Assembly (NCBI GenBank): GCA_009780795.1
Contig: WQZJ01000015.1
Span: 1 to 15,364, forward strand
Direction: 5' to 3'
Source of the DNA: Methanomassiliicoccaceae archaeon
GTDB taxonomy: Archaea; Thermoplasmatota; Thermoplasmata; Methanomassiliicoccales; Methanomethylophilaceae
Length of the DNA: 15,364 nucleotides
The notes under the pieces were generated by a model. It was not told the DNA's origin. It searched no databases and was given only the letters and a program-made list of their open reading frames with translations. Below, one piece after another: positions 5,623 to 13,226 of the stretch. Position numbers and translations under genes: made by a program. How positions within the stretch are numbered: position 1 is the stretch's first letter; the number at the start of each line of letters is the position of its first letter.

Positions 5623-7431
5623 TCACTCTATATCTTCGATGTCTATGTCGCCTATCGCTATCGACAATATCTGAAGTTCCTCGAGTTTTTCGTCGTCCAC
5701 CTTCTGCGGCGAACCGTCCAACAGCGATTGGGCCTTCTTGTTCTTCGGGAATGCGATCACATCCCTTATGGATTCTTTTCCGAGCAGTATGCTCACCAGC
5801 CTGTCGAGGCCCAGTGCGATACCGCCGTGCGGCGGCGCCCCGTATCCGAGCGCCTCCAGAAAGAAGCCGAAGTTCTCCTCTATCTTCTCCTCCGGTATGC
5901 CGAGCATGCGGAACACTTTCCTCTGGACCTCCGGATCGTGTATCCTCACGGACCCGCTGCCGAGCTCCGAACCGTTCAGTATCAGATCGAACGATGCACC
6001 GCCGACGTTATCCGCATCGAGCGGAGTGGTGGGCATCACGAAGGGATGATGGAACGAATCCTTCTTCCCCGACGCAGGGTCGATCTCGAACATCGGACAG
6101 CCGACCAGCCATGCGAACTTGAACGTGTTCCCGTCCGTGAGTCCAAGGTCCTCGGCCAGCTTCGCCCTCAGCATCCCTCCGGACGCGAGGACCGTCCTCT
6201 CCGGACCTGCTAGCATGAGTATCAGATCTCCCTCCTCCGCGTCAAGTCTTTCCCTCAACTTCGTGATCACGCCCTGTGGGAAGTATTTCACGATGTTGCT
6301 ATCGAGTGAGTCCTTGGTGGCGCGCATCCATGTCATCCCTCCAAGCCCGGTCTTCTTGATGAACGCTATCAGGCGGTCCACCTCGTTCCTTCCTATCTTG
6401 TCACCGGCGATGTCCGCCTTGACGTTGAGACCGACGACGGCGTTGCCCTCCTTGGACAATACCTTTTGGAATATGTCGTACTCCGCATGTCTCACGATAT
6501 CGGTCACTGGAACCATCGGCAGCCCGTACCTCAGGTCCGGTTTGTCCGAACCGTATCTGTTCATTGCATCGTCAAAATTTATCCTTTCGAACGGGGTCTC
6601 AAGTCTTTTTCCGTACAGCGACATCCATATGTGCGCCATGAGACCTTCTATCATGTCTTGGATATCGTGCATACCGACGAACGACATCTCCGTATCCAGT
6701 TGCGTGAACTCAGGCTGTCTGTCCGCCCGCGAATCCTCGTCGCGGAAGCATCTCGCCACCTGATAGTACTTGTCGATGCTCCCGACCATGAGCATCTGTT
6801 TGAACAGCTGCGGCGACTGCGGCAGCGCATAGAACGTCCCGGGATGGACCCTCGACGGAACGATGAAGTCCCTCGCCCCCTCCGGGGTGCTCTTCGTGAG
6901 CATGGGCGTCTCGACCTCGATGAATCCGCTCTTGTCGAGGTACTCACGCGCAGCTCTTATGAAACTGTGTCTGAACCTGAGCGCCTCGTTCATCTCAGGC
7001 CTTCTGAGATCGAGGTACCTGTACCTGAGCCTGATCTCTTCTCCGGGGAGCACCGATTCCTTCTGGTCGCCCAGTTCGAACGGCGGTGTCCTCGATCTGT
7101 TGAGCACTTCCGCATAGGTCATCAGGATCTCGATCTCACCTGTCTTGTTCTTGGGGTCGTCCGTACCCTCCACTCTCTTTCGGACGGTGCCGCGCACCGT
7201 GACCACCGATTCTCTGGTGAATGATCGCAGCGCCTCTGATATGGCATCCTTGTCTGTGCCGCCGGATATGTCCTCGGGGTCGAAGACCAGCTGTGTTATC
7301 CCGTACGCATCCGCAAGGTCTATGAATTCCACGCCTCCGTGGTCCCTGGAGAACCTTACCCAGCCCTGCACGCATACATCTTTTCCGATATCCGCCGAAC
7401 GCAGCTCTCCGCAGGTATGTGTCCTTTTCAT
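5623..7431 (-). CDS. aspS: Aspartyl-tRNA synthetase, bacterial type, probably non-discriminating
   Basis: Charges tRNA(Asp), and probably tRNA(Asn), with aspartate. The 602-residue protein has the bacterial architecture rather than the roughly 430-residue archaeal one: OB-fold anticodon domain (about 1-105), class II catalytic core with motif 1 around G-F-I-E-V-E-T-P-M-L, motif 2 around F-R-D-E-D-S-R-A-D-R-Q-P-E-F, an inserted GAD domain (roughly 285-420), and motif 3 G-G-I-A-L-G-L-D-R-L near residue 536. In the anticodon domain it has His31 (S-R-D-H-G-G-V) and a Gly in V-E-G-T-D-D-P. In Pseudomonas the corresponding His and Gly are linked to relaxed tRNA(Asn) recognition, whereas E. coli has Leu at the His position. 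This fits the adjacent gatCAB. The start is the ATG at 7431 with AGAGGG six bases upstream; an in-frame ATG at 7470 would abut the TATA region. Acquisition from bacteria is inferred. Confidence 0.94.
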   Translation of the reverse strand: MKRTHTCGELRSADIGKDVCVQGWVRFSRDHGGVEFIDLADAYGITQLVFDPEDISGGTDKDAISEALRSFTRESVVTVRGTVRKRVEGTDDPKNKTGEIEILMTYAEVLNRSRTPPFELGDQKESVLPGEEIRLRYRYLDLRRPEMNEALRFRHSFIRAAREYLDKSGFIEVETPMLTKSTPEGARDFIVPSRVHPGTFYALPQSPQLFKQMLMVGSIDKYYQVARCFRDEDSRADRQPEFTQLDTEMSFVGMHDIQDMIEGLMAHIWMSLYGKRLETPFERINFDDAMNRYGSDKPDLRYGLPMVPVTDIVRHAEYDIFQKVLSKEGNAVVGLNVKADIAGDKIGRNEVDRLIAFIKKTGLGGMTWMRATKDSLDSNIVKYFPQGVITKLRERLDAEEGDLILMLAGPERTVLASGGMLRAKLAEDLGLTDGNTFKFAWLVGCPMFEIDPASGKKDSFHHPFVMPTTPLDADNVGGASFDLILNGSELGSGSVRIHDPEVQRKVFRMLGIPEEKIEENFGFFLEALGYGAPPHGGIALGLDRLVSILLGKESIRDVIAFPKNKKAQSLLDGSPQKVDDEKLEELQILSIAIGDIDIEDIE

Positions 7432-7470
7432 GAGGGTCCCTCTAAGACTTTGTTCGTCAGTTAGCCCCAC

Positions 7471-7480
7471 TAAATATTAA
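7471..7480 (-). promoter_or_regulatory. Probable TATA box of aspS
   Basis: The minus strand reads TTAATATTTA, about 45 bases before the aspS ATG. The predicted transcript starts near 7449, leaving a short leader that holds the AGAGGG ribosome-binding site. This argues against the alternative start at 7470. Confidence 0.5.
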
Positions 7481-7524
7481 AATCCATCCGTGCGCGCTGA
7501 AACGGGACGTCCGCGTGCCCGTCA

Positions 7525-7534
7525 TTTATTAAAG
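7525..7534 (+). promoter_or_regulatory. Probable TATA box of the alaX operon
   Basis: TTTATTAAAG is centred 28 bases before the alaX ATG at 7557. This spacing predicts leaderless transcription. It is divergent from the aspS promoter, about 50 bases away. Confidence 0.5.
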
Positions 7535-7556
7535 ACGATGCGCATTCACGGACATC

Positions 7557-8741
7557 ATGAGCATCAGGATATACGAACAGGATGCGTACGTCTTCGAGTT
7601 CGAGGCCGCCGTGACCGTAACGAACGGCGAATGGATAGCGTTGGACATCACCGCCTTCTATCCGGGAGGCGGTGGCCAGACCAACGACCTCGGTAGGATA
7701 TGCGGTCTTGACGTCACCGATGTGAAGAATGATGGGGACGAAATTCTCCACAAGGTCCCGGGGCATTCGCTGAACGTCGGCGACAAGGTGTGGTGCAGCG
7801 TCGACTGGGAGAGACGATATGATATGATGATGGGTCACACCGCCGAACATCTGCTCTTCGGAGGTCTGAAACAAGAGGTCCCCGAGCTGAGGATAGTGAA
7901 GATATTCATCTCCCCTGAGAGCAAATATGTCATCGTCGACAGGGACATCGATTGGGATGTCATCGAAAGGGCGCAGAGATTCGTCAACGACGCTATTGCC
8001 GACAATCTGTGTGTAACCAAGGCCACCATGAGCAGGGCCGAGCTTGAGACGGAGGGAGTGCGTGCCAAGACGGAACGTATCGACGGTGATCTCGTCACGG
8101 TCGTGGAGATCGGTAACGCGGACACGGCGGCGTGCAGTGGTATGCACGTACGCGAGGCAGGGGAGATCGGTGCGCTGATCGTGGACCGCAAGGTATCGGC
8201 CGGGAAGGACGGTCACGCGATACACTTCCGTGTCAGCGGCGATGCAATAGCCAGATCTATGGAATTATCCAACCGATGCCTGCAGATAACGGAGATATTG
8301 GGAGCGAAGACAGAGGATATCGTCAGAGCGGTCAGCAACGCGAGACATGACCTCGAAACTAAGACGAAACAGCTCAGAAGCGCCATGAAACGTCTGCTGA
8401 GCGGTATGCTTCCTGAGATGATGGACGGCGTTCCCGTATCTTCCGGAATATTCGAGACGGATGACAAGATCGCGATCACAGACGCCGCCGAGGCCATGAA
8501 GAGCAGGGGCGGGGTCGCCGTGCTGCTTGCATCGAGTGACACACTGTCCGTGATAATATCATCCGGTACGAAGCGCGTGGACTGCTCGGCGGTGCTGAGG
8601 GACGCCATGGAAAAGAACGGCGGACGCGGCGGCGGAAAGGCGGACTTCGCTCAGGGAGGCGTTCCCGATACGGGAAAGGCGGGTGCGGTGCTCGATCATA
8701 TCATGCAACGCGTCAGGGACGCGCTGAAACAGGAAGTTTAA
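7557..8741 (+). CDS. alaX: Alanyl-tRNA editing protein AlaX, long form
   Basis: AlaX proteins are free-standing homologues of the AlaRS editing domain that hydrolyse mischarged tRNA(Ala). The zinc ligands are visible as H-T-A-E-H (His94, His98) and C-S-G-M-H (Cys193, His197). The N-terminal domain carries F-Y-P-G-G-G-G-Q-T, the glycine-rich motif of the editing fold. At 394 residues this is the long AlaX type: after a predicted helical hairpin (about 235-285) comes a C-Ala/DHHA1-like domain ending in G-G-R-G-G-G-K-A-D-F-A-Q-G-G, which helps grip tRNA(Ala). No aminoacylation domain is present, so it is not alaS. ATG at 7557 is used because of the TATA box 28 bases upstream. It heads a probable operon with nac (27-base gap) and hypC. 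Substrate preference, Ser or Gly, is not deducible here. Confidence 0.92.
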   Translation: MSIRIYEQDAYVFEFEAAVTVTNGEWIALDITAFYPGGGGQTNDLGRICGLDVTDVKNDGDEILHKVPGHSLNVGDKVWCSVDWERRYDMMMGHTAEHLLFGGLKQEVPELRIVKIFISPESKYVIVDRDIDWDVIERAQRFVNDAIADNLCVTKATMSRAELETEGVRAKTERIDGDLVTVVEIGNADTAACSGMHVREAGEIGALIVDRKVSAGKDGHAIHFRVSGDAIARSMELSNRCLQITEILGAKTEDIVRAVSNARHDLETKTKQLRSAMKRLLSGMLPEMMDGVPVSSGIFETDDKIAITDAAEAMKSRGGVAVLLASSDTLSVIISSGTKRVDCSAVLRDAMEKNGGRGGGKADFAQGGVPDTGKAGAVLDHIMQRVRDALKQEV

Positions 8742-8768
8742 TTTAACACCACAATATAGGGAGGCAAT

Positions 8769-9131
8769 ATGTCCGGAATGAGGGTAAACCCGCGCCAGAT
8801 GAAGCAGGCGATGAAGAAGATGGGCATCCGCAACACTGAGCTGAAGGATGTCATCGAGGTCATAATCAGAATGCCCGACGAAGAACTTGTGTTCAAATAT
8901 CCCGAAGTGAGCATGATGGAGGTCCAGGGCTCCAAGACCTATCAGATATCGGGGGAACCGGAGAAGGTGACGACGGGCGAGATCGACGAGAACACCGGCA
9001 GCGTGATACCTGCTGAGGATATCGAACTCGTGATGTCTCAGACCGGATGCAGTAAGGAGACCGCCGTCAGTGCGCTGCAGGAATGCGGCGGACAGCCGGC
9101 GGAAGCGATAATCAAGATAATCAGCTCATAA
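8769..9131 (+). CDS. nac: Nascent polypeptide-associated complex protein (archaeal NAC)
   Basis: Archaeal NAC is a homodimeric chaperone at the ribosomal tunnel exit. The 120-residue protein has a basic N-terminus (N-P-R-Q-M-K-Q-A-M-K-K-M-G-I), as in ribosome-binding archaeal NAC, then the beta-rich NAC domain (about 35-75) with F-K-Y-P-E-V and the motif Y-Q-I-S-G-E-P. It ends with a UBA domain (about 80-118) containing D-I-E-L-V-M-S-Q-T-G-C-S-K-E-T-A. A strong ribosome-binding site, AGGGAGG (8758-8764), lies four bases before the ATG at 8769, supporting this start over the internal Met four codons on. It is the second gene of the alaX-nac-hypC run and links it with translation quality control. 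Confidence 0.93.
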   Translation: MSGMRVNPRQMKQAMKKMGIRNTELKDVIEVIIRMPDEELVFKYPEVSMMEVQGSKTYQISGEPEKVTTGEIDENTGSVIPAEDIELVMSQTGCSKETAVSALQECGGQPAEAIIKIISS

Positions 9132-9140
9132 GGTGTTACG

Positions 9141-9371
9141 ATGTGTCTGGCGCTTCCCGGTAAGGTGATATCTCTGAAGGGCGACACCGCCGACGTGGAT
9201 TTCGGCGGCGTGATCAAACAAGCTAACGTGACCATGGTGGAAACGAAGATAGGCGATTGGGTCGTGGTCCATGCGGGCTTCGCCATAGAGATAATGGATG
9301 AAGAGGAGGCGATGAGGACCATCGATCTGTGGAACGAGGTCCTGGCGCACGAGGAAACGGACATACGCTGA
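9141..9371 (+). CDS. hypC: Hydrogenase maturation chaperone HypC/HupF family
   Basis: HypC carries the Fe(CN)2CO precursor together with HypD and delivers it to the large subunit of [NiFe]-hydrogenases. The 76-residue protein begins M-C-L-A-L-P-G-K-V; Cys2 is the essential ligand of the family. A short beta-barrel pattern follows (D-V-D-F-G-G-V, then G-D-W-V-V-V-H-A-G-F-A) with a charged C-terminal helix. Length and motif are typical. It lies nine bases after nac, so it probably shares that transcript, although no other hyp gene is in the window. A methanogen with [NiFe]-hydrogenases needs it, but its distance from hypD/E partners cannot be judged here. Confidence 0.93.
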   Translation: MCLALPGKVISLKGDTADVDFGGVIKQANVTMVETKIGDWVVVHAGFAIEIMDEEEAMRTIDLWNEVLAHEETDIR

Positions 9372-9389
9372 TGCGGTCCGTCAAAACTG

Positions 9390-9397
9390 TTATATAG
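9390..9397 (+). promoter_or_regulatory. TATA box of the 5S rRNA gene
   Basis: TTATATAG is centred about 26 bases before the predicted 5S start at 9419, the usual archaeal spacing. It gives this RNA gene its own promoter, independent of hypC. Confidence 0.6.
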
Positions 9398-9418
9398 TCG
9401 GCGTGTATCCCACATTTC

Positions 9419-9542
9419 GGTATGACGGCCATAGCGGCGGGGTCACACCCGGTCCCATTCCGAACCCGGCAGTAAAGTCCGCCTGCGTCTCTGTCTGTAC
9501 TGTATTACGAGAGTGTACGGGAACACAGAAACGCTGTCAACC
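9419..9542 (+). rRNA. rrf: 5S ribosomal RNA, stand-alone gene
   Basis: The core is unmistakable: CCATAGCGGCGGGGTCACAC, then CCCGGTCCCATTCCGAAC, CCCGGCAGTAAAGTCCGCC, and the domain with TACGAGAGTGTACGGGAAC. The ends pair as helix I: GGTATGACGG at the 5' end against CTGTCAACC at the 3' end, with one bulged A. The total is about 124 bases. Ends are set by this pairing and could be off by a few bases. No 16S, 23S or tRNA gene adjoins it, so it is unlinked, as known in Thermoplasma relatives. It has its own TATA box and a T-rich stretch just downstream. Confidence 0.93.
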
Positions 9543-9544
9543 AC

Positions 9545-9560
9545 TTTTCTTCTTCTCTTC
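9545..9560 (+). terminator. Pyrimidine-rich terminator after 5S rRNA
   Basis: TTTTCTTCTTCTCTTC follows the 3' end of 5S rRNA. Archaeal RNA polymerase terminates at T-rich tracts without needing a hairpin, so this is the likely 3' end of the transcript. Confidence 0.55.
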
Positions 9561-9590
9561 CTTACGGCAACGTGTATTTCGCGCGCAACT

Positions 9591-9600
9591 AATTATTAAT
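9591..9600 (+). promoter_or_regulatory. Probable TATA box of the ipk-fni-idsA operon
   Basis: AATTATTAAT is centred 28 bases before the ATG at 9624. This supports that start over the in-frame TTG at 9609 and suggests little or no leader. Confidence 0.5.
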
Positions 9601-9623
9601 ATCCTCTTTTGGATGGACATGCG

Positions 9624-10394
9624 ATGATACTTATCAAGCTCGGCGGCAGCGTGATCACCGACAAAAGGACATACAGAACGTTCAACAGGGACGTCGCGCT
9701 CAGACTCTGCCGCGAGATAAAGGATTCCGGGAAAGACGTCGTCATCGTCCACGGCGCCGGTTCATTCGGCCATGTGGCCGCTAAGGCGTACGAACTTCAG
9801 AAGGGGCGTATCCGTGATGATCAAATAGACGGCATCGTCCTGGTATCGCGAGATACCCGCGAACTGAACGCTCTGGTCGTATCCGCTCTAACAGAGGCGG
9901 GCATACCTTCTGTGTCTGTTCCAACGGGCTCGTGCTTCATCATGGACGACGGCGTTCTTGTCATAGGAAACACTGAGATAGTCCGCGGATACGCGGACCT
10001 CGGAATCGTCCCCGTCATGATGGGTGACGTTGTCCTTGACAGGAAGAGAGGGTTCGGCATCTGTTCCGGCGATGCGATAATGAAATGTCTCGCCGACATC
10101 TTCCGTCCGGACAAGGTCGTCTTCGTCTCTGACGTCGACGGTCTGTACGACAGGGACCCGAAGATCGAAAGGGATGCGAAGATAATCACGAACGTGAATG
10201 ATGATGTTCTCGCCGCGATACCGCCGGAGACGACCGTGGCGGATGTTACAGGAGGCGTCCACGCGAAGATGAGGGCCATGCTGGAGATGTGCTCCGACGG
10301 AAGGGAATGTATACTCGTGAACGGTACGGTGGACGGAAGACTGAGATCGCTGCTCGCCGGAGAAGAGGTCGTTTGCACAAGAGCCAGAAAATGA
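9624..10394 (+). CDS. ipk: Isopentenyl phosphate kinase
   Basis: IPK phosphorylates isopentenyl phosphate to isopentenyl diphosphate with ATP, the last step of the archaeal (alternative) mevalonate route. The 256-residue protein belongs to the amino-acid kinase superfamily: I-K-L-G-G-S-V-I at the N-terminus for ATP phosphates, H-G-A-G-S-F-G-H with the His that marks IPK, a central G-D-V-V-L-D segment, V-F-V-S-D-V-D-G-L-Y-D-R-D-P for nucleotide binding, and D-V-T-G-G-V-H-A-K-M. These motifs separate it from glutamate-5-kinase and UMP kinase. ATG 9624 is preferred over TTG 9609. The next gene, type 2 IPP isomerase, starts 10 bases after its stop and idsA overlaps that, forming a product-to-substrate pathway operon. 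Confidence 0.94.
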   Translation: MILIKLGGSVITDKRTYRTFNRDVALRLCREIKDSGKDVVIVHGAGSFGHVAAKAYELQKGRIRDDQIDGIVLVSRDTRELNALVVSALTEAGIPSVSVPTGSCFIMDDGVLVIGNTEIVRGYADLGIVPVMMGDVVLDRKRGFGICSGDAIMKCLADIFRPDKVVFVSDVDGLYDRDPKIERDAKIITNVNDDVLAAIPPETTVADVTGGVHAKMRAMLEMCSDGRECILVNGTVDGRLRSLLAGEEVVCTRARK

Positions 10395-10404
10395 GGTGAC
10401 TATC

Positions 10405-11457
10405 GTGAAAGAAAGAAAAGCGGACCATATAGAGATATGCGCCAACCATGAGGTCGCACCCGGATACTGTTATTGGGATGACATATGCCTCGTGCATGAG
10501 GCGCTTCCCGAGATCAACGCGGATGACATTGACATGAGTGCGACGGTGCTCGGCAAGAGATTGGATTTCCCGTTCATAGTCACGGCGATCACCGGCGGAT
10601 TCTCCGGGGCGAAGAAGATAAACGAGAACATAGCGAAGGCGTGCGCGGAATTGGGCGTCGGAATGGGCGTCGGGAGTCAAAGGGCCGCGATCGAGAAGAT
10701 AGATAAGAAGAGCTACTCCGTGATCAAGGACTATGACGTGCCCCTTGTCATAGGGAACGTCGGAGCGCCGCAACTGATCCCTCAGAGGAACAAGACCGCG
10801 TTCACGTACGATGTGATAGCTTCTTCCACGGACCTCATAGGCGCGGATGTGATGGCGATCCACCTGAACTTCCTGCAAGAGATGGTACAACCGGAAGGCG
10901 ATACGAACTCCGCCGGCTGTTTCGATGCGATAAGGGATCTCGCACGCAACCAGCCGATAATGATAAAGGAGACCGGGGCCGGTATCTCGCAGAAGGTCGC
11001 GAAACGGCTGAGCGGGATAGGCATAAAGGCAATAGACATCGCCGGCATGGGAGGAACGAGCTTCTCAGCGGTGGAGATGTACAGGGCCATGAAGAAAGGT
11101 GACGAGATAAGGGCGAGAGTGGGCGGAACGTTCTTCGACTGGGGGATACCGGCACCTGTTTCACTGATGACCGTCCGCAACGATATACCTATAATAGCGA
11201 GCGGCGGTATTCTGGACGGGTTGCACGCGGCAACGTCCTTGGCACTGGGCGCATGCTGCGCGGGTGCCGCCAACCTGCTGCTCAGGGATGCGATGGAATC
11301 CGCGGATGCGGTGAAGATGAGACTGACAGTGATACGCGAGGAGATGAGAGCTGCCATGATGCTCACCGGTTCGAAGGATATCGCAGCGCTGGCTGACGCT
11401 GACAGAGTGATACTCGGAAGAACAAAGGAATGGATGGATAACTATGACAAACGTTAA
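10405..11457 (+). CDS. fni: Isopentenyl-diphosphate delta-isomerase, type 2 (FMN-dependent)
   Basis: IDI-2 interconverts IPP and DMAPP using reduced FMN in a TIM barrel. The 350-residue protein shows the family order: R-K-A-D-H-I-E-I-C near the N-terminus, V-T-A-I-T-G-G for FMN, G-V-G-S-Q-R-A-A, H-L-N-F-L-Q-E-M-V-Q-P-E-G-D with the catalytic-site Gln and Glu, K-E-T-G-A-G-I-S, D-I-A-G-M-G-G-T-S-F, and I-I-A-S-G-G-I-L-D-G for phosphate binding. Two GTG codons are possible. GTG 10405 has GAGGTGA five bases upstream, whereas GTG 10396 would sit inside that site. It overlaps idsA by 14 bases, so the two are coupled. Confidence 0.93.
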   Translation: MKERKADHIEICANHEVAPGYCYWDDICLVHEALPEINADDIDMSATVLGKRLDFPFIVTAITGGFSGAKKINENIAKACAELGVGMGVGSQRAAIEKIDKKSYSVIKDYDVPLVIGNVGAPQLIPQRNKTAFTYDVIASSTDLIGADVMAIHLNFLQEMVQPEGDTNSAGCFDAIRDLARNQPIMIKETGAGISQKVAKRLSGIGIKAIDIAGMGGTSFSAVEMYRAMKKGDEIRARVGGTFFDWGIPAPVSLMTVRNDIPIIASGGILDGLHAATSLALGACCAGAANLLLRDAMESADAVKMRLTVIREEMRAAMMLTGSKDIAALADADRVILGRTKEWMDNYDKR

Positions 11458-12433
11458 AGGGATACTCGCAGGATACTCGAAAGAACTGGACTCACACATC
11501 GACAAATTCCTTCCGTTCGAGAAACCGGATAATCTCATGGAGGCCACCGTCCAATATCCGCGGGCCGGCGGGAAGAGGATGAGACCGGCGATGGTCCTGG
11601 CGGCCGCCGGCGCGGTCGGCGGGAACAAGGAGGATGCGATACCCCTTGCCGTTGCGATCGAGTACATACACAATTTCACGCTGATACACGACGACTACAT
11701 GGATGGCGACGAGAAGAGAAGGGGCATGACGACGATACACGTCAAATACGGCGGACCGACGGCGATACTGGCCGGGGACGCCCTGTTCGCGAGGGCGTTC
11801 GAGGTGATCGCACACCTGAACGTACCGGACAGCGTGGTCCGAGGCGTTCTCAAGATAGTCACGAGAGCTGTATGGGACCTCGCCAGAGGACAGCAGATGG
11901 ATGTGAACAACGAGAATGGTGAAGAGGTCACAATGGACGAGTACATCGAGACCATCCGTCTGAAGACGAGCGTACTGTTCGCGGCAGGCGCGGCGGGCGG
12001 TGCGCTCATAGGCGGTGCCGACTCACGGACAGTGGATGCGGTGCACGAGTACGCGATGCTGCTGGGCGTCGCGTTCCAGATGTTCGACGATGTCCTCGGA
12101 CTGGTCGGTGATCCCGTCAAGCTCGGAAAGTCCGTCGGGAACGATGTACGCAAAGGAAAAAGTACAGTCATGGTAACGCACGCCTTGAAGAGCATAAAGG
12201 ACCAAAGCGTGATGAGCGAGTTCCGTTCGATCCTCGGCAAAGCGAATGCGTCGGAGGATGACATCCGGAAAGCGAGGAAGATAATGGAGGATGCCGGGAG
12301 CGTGGACTTCGCCGTGAAGATGGCAGAGGATTACACAAGACGCGCCATCGCGAAACTCGATGTCCTCAGCCCCGGAGAGGATAAGGAATTCATGATCGCG
12401 TTGGCGGAATATGCGATGAAAAGAGACGTCTGA
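11444..12433 (+). CDS. idsA: Geranylgeranyl diphosphate synthase-type polyprenyl synthetase
   Basis: This trans-prenyltransferase condenses IPP with allylic diphosphates, probably to the C20 chain of archaeal lipids. In its 329 residues the first Asp-rich motif is D-D-Y-M-D (83-87), preceded by G-K-R-M-R-P, and followed by K-R-R-G. The second is D-D-V-L-G (215-219), in which the final Asp of DDxxD is Gly, a variant found in other family members. Phe78, the fifth residue before the first motif, is aromatic; in the Sulfolobus enzyme this position limits chain length to about C20, which supports GGPP rather than longer products. ATG at 11444 overlaps the end of fni. It is the last gene of the operon and convergent with radB (23-base gap). 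Confidence 0.93.
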   Translation: MTNVKGILAGYSKELDSHIDKFLPFEKPDNLMEATVQYPRAGGKRMRPAMVLAAAGAVGGNKEDAIPLAVAIEYIHNFTLIHDDYMDGDEKRRGMTTIHVKYGGPTAILAGDALFARAFEVIAHLNVPDSVVRGVLKIVTRAVWDLARGQQMDVNNENGEEVTMDEYIETIRLKTSVLFAAGAAGGALIGGADSRTVDAVHEYAMLLGVAFQMFDDVLGLVGDPVKLGKSVGNDVRKGKSTVMVTHALKSIKDQSVMSEFRSILGKANASEDDIRKARKIMEDAGSVDFAVKMAEDYTRRAIAKLDVLSPGEDKEFMIALAEYAMKRDV

Positions 12434-12456
12434 ATAACGGACAGAACATCATCTGG

Positions 12457-13110
12457 CTAATCTTCGATCCCTGTTTCGACGATACGGTATATCGCAGATC
12501 TCCCTTCAGGGAGGCTGCGGTGCTTGACCACGACGGCTGCACGTTTCCCATTCGCCCTTTTCTCAAGTCTGACTATCGTCTTCGCGTTGTGCTGTATCGC
12601 ATGCCCGCCGAGGAATTCGAACGTCCCGGTACCGATGTTCGTGTACACCTGAGACGTCATCAGCACGGCGACGTTGCTCTTCCTCGCCGTGTTCAGAAGT
12701 ATCTCCATCTGTCTTACCAGTTCGTTACGCACAGAACTGTCGTCAGACCTCAGACGGTAGAACATCGTCATCGAATCCACTATTATCAGCCCGACCGCAT
12801 CCGACTCCGCCTGCCTGGCGGCCTGCGTGATACCGTATCCCTGCTCGTCGAACGTATGCGCAGAGAACACCAGAAGGTCCTTGGAATATATTTCGTCAGC
12901 GAATATCTGTCCTATCCTGTCGGCGGACAGTCCCTCGGTGTCTATGTACGCGACCTTCTTCCCAGATCTCGCGACGTTATACGCCGTCTGGAGACAGATG
13001 TTCGTTTTACCCGTGCCCGCCTCGCCGTAGAGCAACGTGACGCTTCCGACCTCTATGCCCCCTCCCAGAAGATTGTCGACGGAACTGCACACGACAGGTA
13101 TACGATTCAT
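12457..13110 (-). CDS. radB: DNA repair and recombination protein RadB
   Basis: RadB is a euryarchaeal RecA/RadA paralogue lacking the N-terminal DNA-binding domain. It is thought to assist RadA in recombination and to interact with Hjc and polymerase D. The 217-residue protein starts with a short I-P-V-V-C-S-S-V-D-N-L-L-G-G-G-I, then Walker A G-E-A-G-T-G-K-T (29-36), a Y-I-D-T-E-G-L-S strand, Walker B G-L-I-I-V-D-S-M, and a L2-like H-A-I-Q-H-N-A-K-T-I-V-R-L segment. Its length is normal for RadB and far below RadA (about 320). The ATG at 13110 is used; the upstream in-frame start at 13173 would add unrelated residues through the promoter region. It is divergent from bud32. Confidence 0.92.
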   Translation of the reverse strand: MNRIPVVCSSVDNLLGGGIEVGSVTLLYGEAGTGKTNICLQTAYNVARSGKKVAYIDTEGLSADRIGQIFADEIYSKDLLVFSAHTFDEQGYGITQAARQAESDAVGLIIVDSMTMFYRLRSDDSSVRNELVRQMEILLNTARKSNVAVLMTSQVYTNIGTGTFEFLGGHAIQHNAKTIVRLEKRANGKRAAVVVKHRSLPEGRSAIYRIVETGIED

Positions 13111-13171
13111 GGTCGCCCGTAACAATGTAAAGGATGTTGAAAAAGGTTTGTCACTCCATCTTTCCGAACGC

Positions 13172-13203
13172 ATTCCGTCCCTTCTCGGAATAAAGTTATT
13201 TAG
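13172..13203 (+). promoter_or_regulatory. Promoter of bud32 with an adjoining inverted repeat
   Basis: AAGTTATTTAG (13193-13203) lies about 29 bases before the bud32 ATG at 13227, giving a leaderless start. Immediately upstream, ATTCCG (13172-13177) and CGGAAT (13186-13191) form a perfect 6-base inverted repeat with an 8-base spacer, overlapping the region where TFB binds. It may be an operator; this is inference. Confidence 0.42.
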
Positions 13204-13226
13204 CAGGGCGTTGTATCATCGGTGCC

